From an uncultured Lachnospiraceae bacterium (lineage in GTDB: Bacteria; Bacillota; Clostridia; Lachnospirales; Lachnospiraceae), in assembly GCA_946623875.1 (NCBI GenBank), contig CAMORO010000007.1:1-55233 (forward strand): a stretch of DNA of 55,233 bases. Direction: 5' to 3'. The notes under the pieces were generated by a model, which was not told the DNA's origin, made no database searches, and worked only from the letters and a program-made list of their open reading frames with translations. Every line of letters begins with the position of its first letter. The stretch's first letter is position 1. This document shows positions 7,064-15,487 of the stretch, in pieces. A program made the position numbers and the translations under genes.

Positions 7064-7663
7064 ATGGAAAAAGACATATTCAAACTGGAAGAATGCGGCA
7101 TTAATGTAAATCTTGGCATAGAATATACCGGCAGCCGCGAGAAATACATCCGTGCGATACAGCACTATTTTGAAGCATATGACACCAACAGGACTCGCGT
7201 AACACAGGCTCTTAATGCGATGGATCTGGAAAATTATGTGATAACCGTGCATTCATTAAAGAGCAACTCCAGGATGATAGGTGCCACTGAACTCAGCAGC
7301 GGATTTGAAGTACTGGAAATGGCCGGACGTGACGGGGATATTGCAACAGTGAAAGCCGAAACCCCTACCATTCTTGATTACTATGATATTCTAATAGAAA
7401 ATCTTAAAAGGTTCTGCGATTATTCGGACGACCCTGCCGCCGAGGAAATATCGGCAGATGAAGCACGTGCGATAAAAGATGAACTTCTTGAAGCTCTTGA
7501 TGAATATGATGACGAATTGTCTGCCAGGCTGGTTGCGAAGCTGTTTGGCTATCCGTTTGATGATAAATATCGTACCAAACTAAGAAACGCCAAAGCACTT
7601 ATAGGCGACTTCATGTATGATGAAGCCGCAGATATCATACGGGAGATAGCAGCGGCTATATAA
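7064..7663 (+). CDS. Hpt-domain phosphotransfer protein
   Basis: About 199 residues. Residues about 10-110 form an Hpt four-helix bundle with the phospho-accepting His near residue 62 in VHSLKSNSRMIGA. A second, acidic helical part (about 115-199) has no recognised motif. Hpt proteins carry phosphate between the receiver of a hybrid kinase and a separate response regulator. Here the hybrid kinases in the window (8.9-11.3 kb in particular) and the double receiver just upstream are the natural partners; this is inference. The gap to the upstream gene is 146 bases and contains a possible promoter of its own. Confidence 0.85.
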   Translation: MEKDIFKLEECGINVNLGIEYTGSREKYIRAIQHYFEAYDTNRTRVTQALNAMDLENYVITVHSLKSNSRMIGATELSSGFEVLEMAGRDGDIATVKAETPTILDYYDILIENLKRFCDYSDDPAAEEISADEARAIKDELLEALDEYDDELSARLVAKLFGYPFDDKYRTKLRNAKALIGDFMYDEAADIIREIAAAI

Positions 7664-7695
7664 ACCGATCTTAAATAAAATGTATTTACGGGAGC

Positions 7696-8175
7696 TCATT
7701 CAGGAGATCTGCTGATCTTCTTCAGCATATCCCTGACATGCTTCATGCGGCTCCTGCTCACCCATGACTTGATACCGCAGTCAAATTCAACCCCTATTGT
7801 CCCGGAAGCATTGATGTCAAAACTTTTAACCTTGTACAGGTTGATTATCTCCGACTGGGATATCCTCAGGAAACGGCCGGGGTTGAGTGTTTCCTCCATT
7901 CCCGTCAATGAATGCTTGACTGTATACAGACCTTCCGCTGTCTGAAGATAAAGCCTGCGCCCCTCGATATATACCCTTAATATATCACGCTGGGAAATGA
8001 ACACCATCTTATCATACTCGTTAGCGACAATCTGAGGAAAGTCATTATCAGATGCATTCTCGATCGCATATATGATATTCTCGACCTGCTGAGTATTGGC
8101 ACGTGTTTTGATCGTAACCTTGGGGTCTATATATTTTTCATTTATGACTACCTCTATTTCGACCATGCTTTTCAT
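7696..8175 (-). CDS. LytTR-family DNA-binding regulator
   Basis: About 159 residues without a receiver domain. Residues about 50-155 form a LytTR domain: FISQRDILRVYIEGRRLYLQ, then TGMEETLNPGRFLRISQSEI, the conserved INLYKVKSF and a basic end. LytTR domains bind pairs of 9-bp direct repeats spaced 12-13 bp, and repeats of just this kind lie upstream of this gene and four others. I prefer the ATG at 8175 (GGGGACGG nine bases upstream) over a GTG at 8196. It probably activates its own promoter. LytTR proteins without a receiver are often controlled by a membrane protein encoded beside them, here the DUF3021 protein. Confidence 0.9.
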   Translation of the reverse strand: MKSMVEIEVVINEKYIDPKVTIKTRANTQQVENIIYAIENASDNDFPQIVANEYDKMVFISQRDILRVYIEGRRLYLQTAEGLYTVKHSLTGMEETLNPGRFLRISQSEIINLYKVKSFDINASGTIGVEFDCGIKSWVSRSRMKHVRDMLKKISRSPE

Positions 8176-8244
8176 AAAGCTACCGTCCCCGGGCACCGAT
8201 TATTCCAATGCCTTTTCATAAAAATGAACACAAAAATAATAGTT

Positions 8245-8273
8245 ATTATACTATAATGCAGGTTTTAATCCAA
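8245..8273 (-). promoter_or_regulatory. promoter of the LytTR gene
   Basis: On the minus strand TTGGAT (8268-8273) and TATAAT (8245-8250) are separated by 17 bp. The -35 box starts 10 bp after the near repeat of LytTR-type site 3, which suggests autoregulation. Confidence 0.7.
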
Positions 8274-8283
8274 TGACCTATGT

Positions 8284-8313
8284 CTATTCGGTTGTTTTTC
8301 GTGTTTATTCGGT
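8284..8313 (-). promoter_or_regulatory. LytTR-type site 3 (autoregulatory)
   Basis: On the minus strand ACCGAATAA and ACCGAATAG are separated by exactly 12 bp. The spacer ACACGAAAAACA differs from that of site 2 at only two positions. It sits directly upstream of the LytTR gene promoter, inside the gap between that gene and the DUF3021 gene. Confidence 0.8.
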
Positions 8314-8410
8314 AAATGATCAGTCCGGGGTTCGATGATCACAGTATCATAAACAGGAGGTTCTGAATGAAATATATTAAGAGATATGTATCTTACACGT
8401 TTTATCAGTG

Positions 8411-8833
8411 TCATTTTCTGCGAAGCATTTCCAGCTCCTTATTTATCTCACGTATCTGCCTCTTATACGTTGAATACTGGATAAGCCAGATAATAATATA
8501 TGCCACCGTCATACAGACAAATGTGATGATCAGCACTACCCCGGTTCCGAACCAGCCCAGTACATAGTTAGCCACAAGAAATGAACTCATCGTCAAAAGA
8601 TAATGCGATGATGTCGCTCTGACGATCCCCCAGCTCTCAATCTCATAAAAGACACTGCTGCCCATTGCAATGCCGCCGTATATCATTGAACCGACTATCT
8701 GCCTGAGCATTGCAAGACCGTGAGAATCGATATATTGCGGTCCTTCAGCGCACAGAACGATCACTACCGGAATATAAACCCCGATAAGACATCCCGAAAG
8801 CAGCTTGATCAGAAAACTCTTCTTAATATCCAT
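8411..8833 (-). CDS. DUF3021-family membrane protein
   Basis: About 140 residues with four hydrophobic segments (about residues 8-28, 42-60, 72-92 and 98-120) and a charged cytoplasmic tail YKRQIREINKELEMLRRK. This fits DUF3021, a family commonly encoded beside LytTR regulators and thought to hold or inhibit them at the membrane. In most loci known to me the LytTR gene comes first; here DUF3021 is upstream of the LytTR gene on the same strand, with a 235-base gap that holds the autoregulatory promoter. GGAGA precedes the ATG. No promoter is certain for this gene. Confidence 0.75.
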   Translation of the reverse strand: MDIKKSFLIKLLSGCLIGVYIPVVIVLCAEGPQYIDSHGLAMLRQIVGSMIYGGIAMGSSVFYEIESWGIVRATSSHYLLTMSSFLVANYVLGWFGTGVVLIITFVCMTVAYIIIWLIQYSTYKRQIREINKELEMLRRK

Positions 8834-8943
8834 TACATAATCTCCGAAACCAGTATACTATACATACAATTATATAAAGTCTGGAGGGCTTTTTCCACTT
8901 CTCATCCTCTTTCCCTTATTATTTTTCCTACCCTCTTTGTCTT

Positions 8944-11343
8944 TTATGACCGGTTTTCGCCATCAGACGTTTCATGAATAATATACTTCACTTCATGCTT
9001 TGAAAGATACTTCTGCGCCTTTTCTTCATCCTTAACAAATACACCCTTATATTTATCTCCGAGAAGTACCTTGATCTCATTGAGCTTTTCTGTAGATTCA
9101 CTCACAACCAGAACCACCGGACGTTCCTTGGCAGCTTCTTCTGTTTCCTTCAGAAGACTCTTGTCAATATACTTTATAAGGGCTTCCTCAAGGTCCCTGT
9201 ACATGATTGGCTTGCTAAGGTAATCCGTGAAGCCTTCCTCTATATATATGTCCCTCGCTCCCACAATTGCATCCGCCGTAAGAGCTATCACCGGAGTATC
9301 ATCCGCAAGATGACGCTTTCGTATCTCCTCAAGCGTCTGTGTTCCGGACATTACAGGCATCATCTGATCAAGAAGCACCACATCATACTTATCCTCCGAA
9401 AGACAGGTCAGGCATTCCGCTCCGGACAATGCCGTGGTTATCTGTATCTTGGTGTCAGACAGCAGATTGGAAATGACCTCCAGATTCATTGCGTTATCAT
9501 CAACTATAAGTATCTTCGCACCCGGAGCCACAAGAGCCGGTCTGTACTCCTCCTTTGCTTCCTGTGCTCTTTCAAGATTAAGAACAAAATCACCCACCGG
9601 TGTATCATCTTCGACCTCCTGAACCATTTCTGCGGTAAAGGTGGTTCCTTCGCCGTACTTGGAGCTTACCGAGATACTTCCGTCCATCATCTTGACGAGC
9701 CGCATGGTAATGTTAAGACCAAGACCGGTGCCTTCGATATTTCTGTTCTTGTCCTCCTCCAGTCTCTGGAATGCATTGAACAGCTTGCCCAGATCCTCAT
9801 TTTTGATGCCGATACCGGTATCGGCAACCACGAAACGCAGCCTGCTCTCTTCCCTGTCAAAGGAAACATCAATGCTCACACTGCCTTCCTTCGTATACTT
9901 TATAGCATTGTTGATAAGATTAAGCATTATCTGCCTTATCCTTATTTCATCACCCCTCAGCACGGACGGTATATCCTCAGCAACCTTAAGGTTATACTGA
10001 AGTCCCTTCTCATATGCCTTGTTACGGGTCATATTAACAACATCGTTCATCACCGACGAGAAACCGTAGCTGACAGGAATAAGTTCCATCTTGCCCGACT
10101 CTATCTTGCTGAGATCAAGGATATCATTGATTATGGAAAGGAGTGTCCTGCCCGCGCTCTGAATATCAAGAGCATATTTCCTTATATTATCATCGCCCGA
10201 AGACCTCAGTATCATTTCATCCATACCAACGATCGCATTCATCGGGGTTCTTATCTCATGGGACATATTGGCGAGGAAATCACTCTTCGCCTTATTTGAA
10301 GCATCCGCGGTATCCTTCTCAAGCTCCAGAACCTTTCTTTCATACGATGCCTTCTGCTCCTCAAGCTTCATCTCCTCCATGCGTTTTGTATAATTCTGTT
10401 CATTCTTATGGCCGGTATAATAGAAAACGGTTATCATGATAAAGATCAGAGTACAGATTATTATGTTAACCGCCAACTGACTTTTCACTTCTTCATACAG
10501 CTCGTGATCACCGACCACCATTACCACATACCAGTCGTTCATTATCCCGTTAACAAACACTGTGCTCTTCTCACCATCGCACATATATGAGAAGCTGCCC
10601 GACCCGGTTGCTTTAATGGCATTCAGGTATTCCACGCCTCCCTGCATATCGCTTATATTCGTTCCCTTCAGGGACTCATTGCCGTGTGCTATGAACAGTC
10701 CCGTGCTGTCAACAACAAAGCCGTAACCCTTACCGTTAATGACAAGTTCGGGCATCATCGACTGGATTCCCTTAAGCTGTACATCCAGTGATATTACATT
10801 CTGCCTGTCCGGAAGCATCCTGCTGACCGATACGATCATATTTCCTGTCTGAGCATCTATATACGGAGGTACGAACACAACCTCACTGTCATTCTGCCTG
10901 GCTATCGTATACCAGTCGCGGTTCTTCGGATCATACCCTTCCGGAGGCTCCCAGTTAAGCCCGTCCATATATCTGCTCATAATAAATCCGTATAACCCGC
11001 TGTAATTCTCATCGAACTGCTCTGCCACATTGTTAGTCTCCTCCACGAGAAATTCGTGAATCCTGGCCGGTGTGGATCCGCTTATCAGCATATGGTGTAC
11101 CGAGTCAGCCGTAACGTGAAGCACATTTTCCGCAGTATTCAGATGGTTCTCGATCATGGAGGATATATTCAATATCCTGTCCTCTATAACAGCATTGGAA
11201 TTAGACACCGCAACAGAGTAGATCAGCCTCGATGTGTAGACAACCATGACTACCATAAATACAAACAGCAGTATTAACGGTATCAGCATGCTGTGTTTTC
11301 TGTGAACATATTCATTGTGATTTCTTTCGTCCGTCGAAATCAT
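8944..11343 (-). CDS. hybrid sensor histidine kinase with dCache-like sensor
   Basis: About 799 residues. A first membrane helix lies at residues 17-40 and an extracellular region at about 40-290 fits a dCache sensor (LNWEPPEGYDPKNRDWY, then DAQTGNMIVSVSRML). A second helix is at about 290-310. The HisKA phospho-His is near residue 361 (MSHEIRTPMNAIVGM). The ATPase domain has intact N, G1 (DTGIGI) and G2 (GTGLGL) boxes. A receiver follows with its Asp near 658 (VLLDQMMPVMSG), and a short, degenerate receiver-like tail ends the protein. It follows the DUF3798 lipoprotein gene by 11 bases, so the two likely form one sensory unit, with phosphate leaving through the Hpt protein at 7.1 kb. AAGAGG precedes the ATG. 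Confidence 0.9.
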   Translation of the reverse strand: MISTDERNHNEYVHRKHSMLIPLILLFVFMVVMVVYTSRLIYSVAVSNSNAVIEDRILNISSMIENHLNTAENVLHVTADSVHHMLISGSTPARIHEFLVEETNNVAEQFDENYSGLYGFIMSRYMDGLNWEPPEGYDPKNRDWYTIARQNDSEVVFVPPYIDAQTGNMIVSVSRMLPDRQNVISLDVQLKGIQSMMPELVINGKGYGFVVDSTGLFIAHGNESLKGTNISDMQGGVEYLNAIKATGSGSFSYMCDGEKSTVFVNGIMNDWYVVMVVGDHELYEEVKSQLAVNIIICTLIFIMITVFYYTGHKNEQNYTKRMEEMKLEEQKASYERKVLELEKDTADASNKAKSDFLANMSHEIRTPMNAIVGMDEMILRSSGDDNIRKYALDIQSAGRTLLSIINDILDLSKIESGKMELIPVSYGFSSVMNDVVNMTRNKAYEKGLQYNLKVAEDIPSVLRGDEIRIRQIMLNLINNAIKYTKEGSVSIDVSFDREESRLRFVVADTGIGIKNEDLGKLFNAFQRLEEDKNRNIEGTGLGLNITMRLVKMMDGSISVSSKYGEGTTFTAEMVQEVEDDTPVGDFVLNLERAQEAKEEYRPALVAPGAKILIVDDNAMNLEVISNLLSDTKIQITTALSGAECLTCLSEDKYDVVLLDQMMPVMSGTQTLEEIRKRHLADDTPVIALTADAIVGARDIYIEEGFTDYLSKPIMYRDLEEALIKYIDKSLLKETEEAAKERPVVLVVSESTEKLNEIKVLLGDKYKGVFVKDEEKAQKYLSKHEVKYIIHETSDGENRS

Positions 11344-11354
11344 TTAATCCTCTT

Positions 11355-12704
11355 TTAGTGTAAAATCTGTTCCGGAACTTCTATCTTGGTAGCACCCATA
11401 TAATATCCCGGAGCACCGAATATGTAGGTATCCTGATATATAAGGATGGTTTTATCGGATTTCTCACCTGACTCCTCATAAGTATAGCCGGATCCGTTCC
11501 ATTCCGCTCCGGGTGAGAACACTCCGTATGCTTTGGTAAGATCATTGATATCCGTAAGAGAACTCTCTCCCACGATCACATTCCTTGCATGCTCGGCCAG
11601 TCCTGCGGAAACTGTATATCCATATGAGTAAGTCCATGTCCCAAACCTGCCGGCACCGCCCTTCTTCACCACTGCATCCTCAACCTTCTTAAGGATCCTG
11701 TCAAAATCTCCCGCTTCCCCTGTAAGATCCAGGTCAAGCGCTCCGGGATAACCCATCATCGGAGAAGGCAGATCTGCTTCGATAAAATAACCGCCATATT
11801 CAAGAAGCTGCCTTATAAGCGGTTCGGTATGAGCATCATTGGTGCAGAAATACACCGATTTCTGCCCGTATTTTTCCACCCATTCCGGAACCTTTTCCAT
11901 AATGTAAGCCTGTGCTCCCGGAACTCCTACATCGGTAGTTGGATCCGGTGCTTCCACCATCTCAAATTTCATACCGAACTCTTCACACGCCGCTTTCATA
12001 ATGTTGACTTCTCTGTATACAGATTCATATGCCAGATGGCGCGGAAACGATATATGCACAAACGTATCACAACCAAGCTCATGCGCCGACCGTATGATAA
12101 GATATCCCCGGCTAAGGAAATCATAATTGACAACAAGATCTGCCGTCTCCTCAATGTCGGCGAAATCCTCATATGCTTCACCTGCTATACAGAGGATGTC
12201 CGGCCGTTTTTCATGGATCTGCCGAAACGCCTCTGTCGTTCCGTCCACCGCCTGATTAACAATAACAGCTTTCATATCCGGATCATCTGCCAGGTTAACA
12301 ATGGTCTGTATTGTTGTATCGAGTTCCTCCGTGAAGTTATCCGGATAAATTGCCAGTGTTACAACATCCGCTCCATACTTTTTCTGGAATGCTTCAGCTC
12401 CCCGTCTGTCATCCTCCGACTGAGCGAATGAGCCCGTGACTATACCAATGTGGAATGAATCTTCTTTCCCGGCTGTGTTCTCCTGACTGTCAGTATCCTT
12501 CGGGCCTCCCTTTCCGGCATCGGATGCTTCACTTTTGCTTTCTTTCGAACCCTCTCCCGCTCCTTCTTCTGTTCCTTCTTCAACCGCAGCATTATCTGTA
12601 CTGTACACACTTCCTGCGGCAGGCACCTTATCAGCCCCGCCACAGGCTGACATAACCGCAGCCATTACACAGGCCAATAAAGCACTCACCAGTCTCTTAC
12701 TCAT
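11355..12704 (-). CDS. DUF3798-family substrate-binding lipoprotein
   Basis: About 449 residues. The signal peptide ends in lipobox MSAC (Cys near residue 21), followed by a low-complexity acidic linker to about residue 85. The remaining part has the two-lobe fold of periplasmic sugar-binding proteins: FHIGIVTGSFAQSEDDRRGAE, AVIVNQAVDGTTEAF and SVYFCTNDAHTEPLIRQLLEYGG. Family DUF3798 (PF12683) fits best. No permease or ATPase gene is nearby. The gene lies directly ahead of the hybrid kinase, so I infer it presents a ligand to that kinase rather than feeding a transporter. LytTR-type site 4 lies upstream. Confidence 0.8.
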   Translation of the reverse strand: MSKRLVSALLACVMAAVMSACGGADKVPAAGSVYSTDNAAVEEGTEEGAGEGSKESKSEASDAGKGGPKDTDSQENTAGKEDSFHIGIVTGSFAQSEDDRRGAEAFQKKYGADVVTLAIYPDNFTEELDTTIQTIVNLADDPDMKAVIVNQAVDGTTEAFRQIHEKRPDILCIAGEAYEDFADIEETADLVVNYDFLSRGYLIIRSAHELGCDTFVHISFPRHLAYESVYREVNIMKAACEEFGMKFEMVEAPDPTTDVGVPGAQAYIMEKVPEWVEKYGQKSVYFCTNDAHTEPLIRQLLEYGGYFIEADLPSPMMGYPGALDLDLTGEAGDFDRILKKVEDAVVKKGGAGRFGTWTYSYGYTVSAGLAEHARNVIVGESSLTDINDLTKAYGVFSPGAEWNGSGYTYEESGEKSDKTILIYQDTYIFGAPGYYMGATKIEVPEQILH

Positions 12705-12787
12705 ATTCTTTCTCCATACTTCTTCTGATATGCATATGCTCCCGCTTATATTTTACAGATTTATAAATGTCTTCATATGATTTTTGT

Positions 12788-12817
12788 CTATTCCGTCGTT
12801 TTCCGTGTCTATTCGGT
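12788..12817 (-). promoter_or_regulatory. LytTR-type site 4 (toward DUF3798-kinase operon)
   Basis: On the minus strand ACCGAATAG and ACGGAATAG are separated by exactly 12 bp. A further degenerate copy may lie one 21-bp step upstream. The -35 position expected from the other sites reads TATGAA (12772-12777), and TGTAAAATA gives an extended -10-like box (12749-12754) at 17 bp. It is the most divergent of the five sites. Confidence 0.6.
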
Positions 12818-12860
12818 CGCTTTACGTGTTCATCAGGAAAAATGATTATTTCTTTTTCAC

Positions 12861-12890
12861 TTGTCACTGAGTTACATATCATGTTAAAAT
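12861..12890 (+). promoter_or_regulatory. promoter of citrate synthase gene
   Basis: TTGTCA (12861-12866) and TAAAAT (12885-12890) are separated by 18 bp, with TGT in front of the -10 box giving an extended -10. The transcript would carry a leader of about 130 bases before the gene. Confidence 0.55.
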
Positions 12891-12981
12891 GGATAATGTT
12901 GATATGTAAACCAAGAATATTACAGGCAGATATTAACTTAGAGTACCCACATGACATAAGATAATTGCAAGACATATATAA

Positions 12982-12994
12982 CTGTTCTGAACAG
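12982..12994. repeat. CTGTTCTGAACAG palindrome in the citrate synthase leader
   Basis: A 13-base palindrome CTGTT-CTG-AACAG lying 12 bases before the GGGAGGGGG ribosome site. Related sequences occur at 15809-15820, 15930-15941, 15949-15958 and 35481-35492, always in 5' leaders. Confidence 0.45.
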
Positions 12995-13029
12995 CGAATT
13001 GTCATATGGGAGGGGGAAAGGTACGACGA

Positions 13030-14400
13030 ATGATCAAGAACGAATACTACGAGGTTACACCTGAGATCATAGAGCTTGCTTCCATGGCTGAAAAAAGCAA
13101 CATGATCGATCCTGAACTTTATACCAAATACGAGGTAAAACGGGGGCTGCGTGACCTTAACGGCAAGGGTGTGCTTGCCGGCCTTACCAACATTTCCGAT
13201 GTCAGGGCCAACAAAATAGTAGACGGGCAGCAGATTCCCATTGCAGGCGAACTGTTCTACCGCGGATACAATGTACGTGATCTTGTACGCGGTTTTACCA
13301 GTGAGGAACGCTTCGGTTTCGAGGAGGTAACTTATCTTCTTCTGTTCGGAAAGCTTCCTGATCCTGACGAGCTTGATAAGTTCTGCAAGCTTCTTGCGGA
13401 ATACAGGACACTGCCGACAAGCTTCGTAAGAGATATCATCATGAAAGCTCCGAGCCGCGATATGATGAATACATTGGCAAGAAGTGTACTCACGCTGTAT
13501 TCATACGATGACCACGCCAATGATATCACACCACCCAACGTATTAAGACAGTGCTTACAGCTTATCAGCCTGTTTCCTCTTTTGTCAGTGTACGGATATC
13601 AGGCATACAGGCACTACCATGATGGTAAGAGCCTCTATATACATTCGCCGAAGGAGAAGCTGTCAACTGCCGAGAACATATTAAGGATACTGCGTGCCAA
13701 CAAAACATACACACCTCTTGAAGCAAGGATACTTGATGTGGCTCTTGTGCTTCATATGGAGCATGGCGGCGGTAATAACTCTACTTTTACGACTCATGTT
13801 GTAAGTTCATCGGGAACCGACACCTATTCGGTAATAGCTGCAGCGATCGGTTCACTAAAGGGTCCAAGGCACGGCGGTGCCAACCTCAAGGTCGTCGATA
13901 TGTTTGAAGATATGAAGCAGGTCGTAAAGGACTGGTCGGACGAGGATGAAATATCCGATTACTTAAAGAAGCTCCTCCACAAGGAAGCTTTCGATAAACA
14001 GGGACTGATATACGGTATGGGACATGCCGTGTACTCGCTCTCCGATCCGCGTGAACAGATATTCAGAAGCTATGTAGGTAAGCTGGCCGCCGAAAAGGGA
14101 CTGGAAAAGGAATTCGATCTTTATTCCCGCGTTGCAAAGCTCGGACCTCAGATCATAGCGGATGAACGCAAGATATATAAAGGAGTCTGCTGTAATGTGG
14201 ACTTCTACTCCGGTCTTGTTTATGACATGCTCGGTCTTCCCAAGGAACTCTATACGCCGATATTTGCAATAGCAAGGATAGTCGGCTGGAGCGCCCACAG
14301 GCTCGAAGAGCTTAACAACAACGGCAAGATAATCCGACCGGCATACAAGCCTGTCTGCGAAGATAAAGAATACATCCCGATCAACAGTCGTAAGGGATGA
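13030..14400 (+). CDS. gltA: citrate synthase
   Basis: About 456 residues. It condenses acetyl-CoA with oxaloacetate to citrate. Family features are present: GELFYRGYNVRDLV, the long helical body, LHMEHGGGNNSTFTTHVV with an active-site His, GPRHGGANLKV with the second His, and GMGHAVYSLSDPR. The length fits the longer clostridial form (about 450 residues). I chose the ATG at 13030; the ATG at 13006 is inside the ribosome site GGGAGGGGG. It stands alone between its own promoter and a strong terminator. In an anaerobe of this kind it would feed 2-oxoglutarate and glutamate synthesis rather than a full cycle. Confidence 0.93.
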   Translation: MIKNEYYEVTPEIIELASMAEKSNMIDPELYTKYEVKRGLRDLNGKGVLAGLTNISDVRANKIVDGQQIPIAGELFYRGYNVRDLVRGFTSEERFGFEEVTYLLLFGKLPDPDELDKFCKLLAEYRTLPTSFVRDIIMKAPSRDMMNTLARSVLTLYSYDDHANDITPPNVLRQCLQLISLFPLLSVYGYQAYRHYHDGKSLYIHSPKEKLSTAENILRILRANKTYTPLEARILDVALVLHMEHGGGNNSTFTTHVVSSSGTDTYSVIAAAIGSLKGPRHGGANLKVVDMFEDMKQVVKDWSDEDEISDYLKKLLHKEAFDKQGLIYGMGHAVYSLSDPREQIFRSYVGKLAAEKGLEKEFDLYSRVAKLGPQIIADERKIYKGVCCNVDFYSGLVYDMLGLPKELYTPIFAIARIVGWSAHRLEELNNNGKIIRPAYKPVCEDKEYIPINSRKG

Positions 14401-14407
14401 GATTTTA

Positions 14408-14437
14408 CCCCGCTGCATGAAGCGGGGTTTTATTTTT
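14408..14437 (+). terminator. terminator after citrate synthase
   Basis: CCCCGCT pairs with AGCGGGG across GCATGA and is followed by TTTTATTTTT. It begins eight bases after the stop codon. Confidence 0.9.
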
Positions 14438-14536
14438 CCGTTCACAGTTTATGATTGAATATTATATCATAATGTATTAAAATTATAATGATAGCGTTAC
14501 ATCTTTTGTGATATGTGATTGTATAGGGAGGTTTTT

Positions 14537-14902
14537 ATGGCTGATATCAAATTGCTCATTTGTGATGACTCCATTTTAGCCCGAAAGAGCATGACAGGTA
14601 TGCTTAATTCATTCGGTTATGAGGATGTTATCGAAGTATCAAACGGTGAGGATGCCGTCAATAAATACAAAGAGGAACATCCTGATATTGTTTTTCTTGA
14701 TATAGTAATGCCTGTCAAAGATGGCATTACGGCCACAAAGGAGATCATTGAGTTCGACCCCGGCGCAACCATAATAGTTGTCTCATCTGTCGGTACTCAG
14801 ACCCATCTGCGCGAAGTCATCAAGGCAGGGGCAAAAGACTTTATACAGAAACCTGTTGACGCACAGCTTCTTAAGCAGGTTCTCGAACATAACATTAAAT
14901 AG
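14537..14902 (+). CDS. CheY-like single-receiver response regulator
   Basis: About 121 residues: one receiver domain and nothing else. The acidic pocket is CDDS, the phospho-acceptor Asp lies near residue 55 (IVFLDIVMPVKDG), Ser in VVSSVG and Lys in IQKPVD complete the active site. GGGAGG lies before the ATG at 14537. Upstream TTGAAT and TAAAAT at 17 bp could be its promoter. It is followed after ten bases by the CheX-like gene, so the pair probably makes a phospho-switch and its phosphatase. No chemotaxis kinase or flagellar gene is in the window. Confidence 0.9.
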   Translation: MADIKLLICDDSILARKSMTGMLNSFGYEDVIEVSNGEDAVNKYKEEHPDIVFLDIVMPVKDGITATKEIIEFDPGATIIVVSSVGTQTHLREVIKAGAKDFIQKPVDAQLLKQVLEHNIK

Positions 14903-14912
14903 GAGGACGGAT

Positions 14913-15443
14913 ATGGCAAATGATGAATTGGCTGTAAGTATACTTAGCAATTCCAATTACAATGATATTAAGCCTTCTCTCACTGCTTTTGTCCAAACCT
15001 ATATAGAGAAGCTTATTGAAGATATTTCACTGTATGTTGATTCCTCCATTATAATTGACAGTATCGAAACGGTAGACAACTACAGGATCAAATATGAACT
15101 GTCTCAGGATATCACCGGAATTCCTTCGGCATACAGTGCGATAGACGGTACCCCGGATATCCTTGTGAAATTTGCGGAACAGTATGCGAAGCTCGGCATT
15201 GACAGCTTCGATGATCTGTGCAAGGAGGCGATCCTTGACTTCCTCAATCTTCACAACGGACTGTTCATCGTAATGCTCAGCAAGTTAAATCTGTGCGAAC
15301 TGAGTCTTAATGCGCCTAAGCAGACCGAGGATGTCGACTTAACAACCCGGGTTGACGGTAAGATAACCATAATATCCGTCAAGTTCTCATTCGGAATCGT
15401 TAAGTTCCTGCTCTACGAACTCCCCGGAGGAGCTACACTCTAA
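14913..15443 (+). CDS. CheX/CheC-like phosphatase-domain protein
   Basis: About 176 residues starting MANDELAVSI, with AGGAGG ahead of the ATG. The length and alternating alpha/beta pattern fit a CheX-like fold. The segment LDFLNLHNGLF resembles the E-x-x-N-x-x-x-G signature of CheC/CheX/FliY phosphatases, with Asp in place of Glu. Such proteins remove phosphate from CheY-like receivers. The close pairing with a single-receiver gene supports the call. The Asp-for-Glu change makes activity uncertain; it might only bind the receiver. Confidence 0.6.
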   Translation: MANDELAVSILSNSNYNDIKPSLTAFVQTYIEKLIEDISLYVDSSIIIDSIETVDNYRIKYELSQDITGIPSAYSAIDGTPDILVKFAEQYAKLGIDSFDDLCKEAILDFLNLHNGLFIVMLSKLNLCELSLNAPKQTEDVDLTTRVDGKITIISVKFSFGIVKFLLYELPGGATL

Positions 15444-15446
15444 AGA

Positions 15447-15487
15447 AGAAGTGAAACAGGGTATCATCCCCTGTTTCACTTCTTTTC
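15447..15487. terminator. bidirectional terminator
   Basis: A perfect 15-pair stem: AGAAGTGAAACAGGG (15447-15461) with its complement at 15469-15483, loop TATCATC, then TTTTC. It lies between the convergent CheX-like gene and the small membrane-protein gene. The last codons of the latter lie inside it. Confidence 0.9.

Noticed and set aside
8367-8567. A 66-codon plus-strand frame with AGGAGG five bases before its ATG
   Set aside because: Most of it lies antisense to the DUF3021 gene, its composition is not protein-like, and no promoter or family is visible. The ribosome-like sequence is striking but alone is not enough.
9310-10299. Plus-strand frame of 329 codons
   Set aside because: It lies antisense to the hybrid kinase, has no ribosome site and shows no family features.
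13840-13850. A further ATTCGGT half of the LytTR-type repeat inside citrate synthase
   Set aside because: A single half site without a partner 21 bp away, within coding sequence. The same holds for a half site near 30650.
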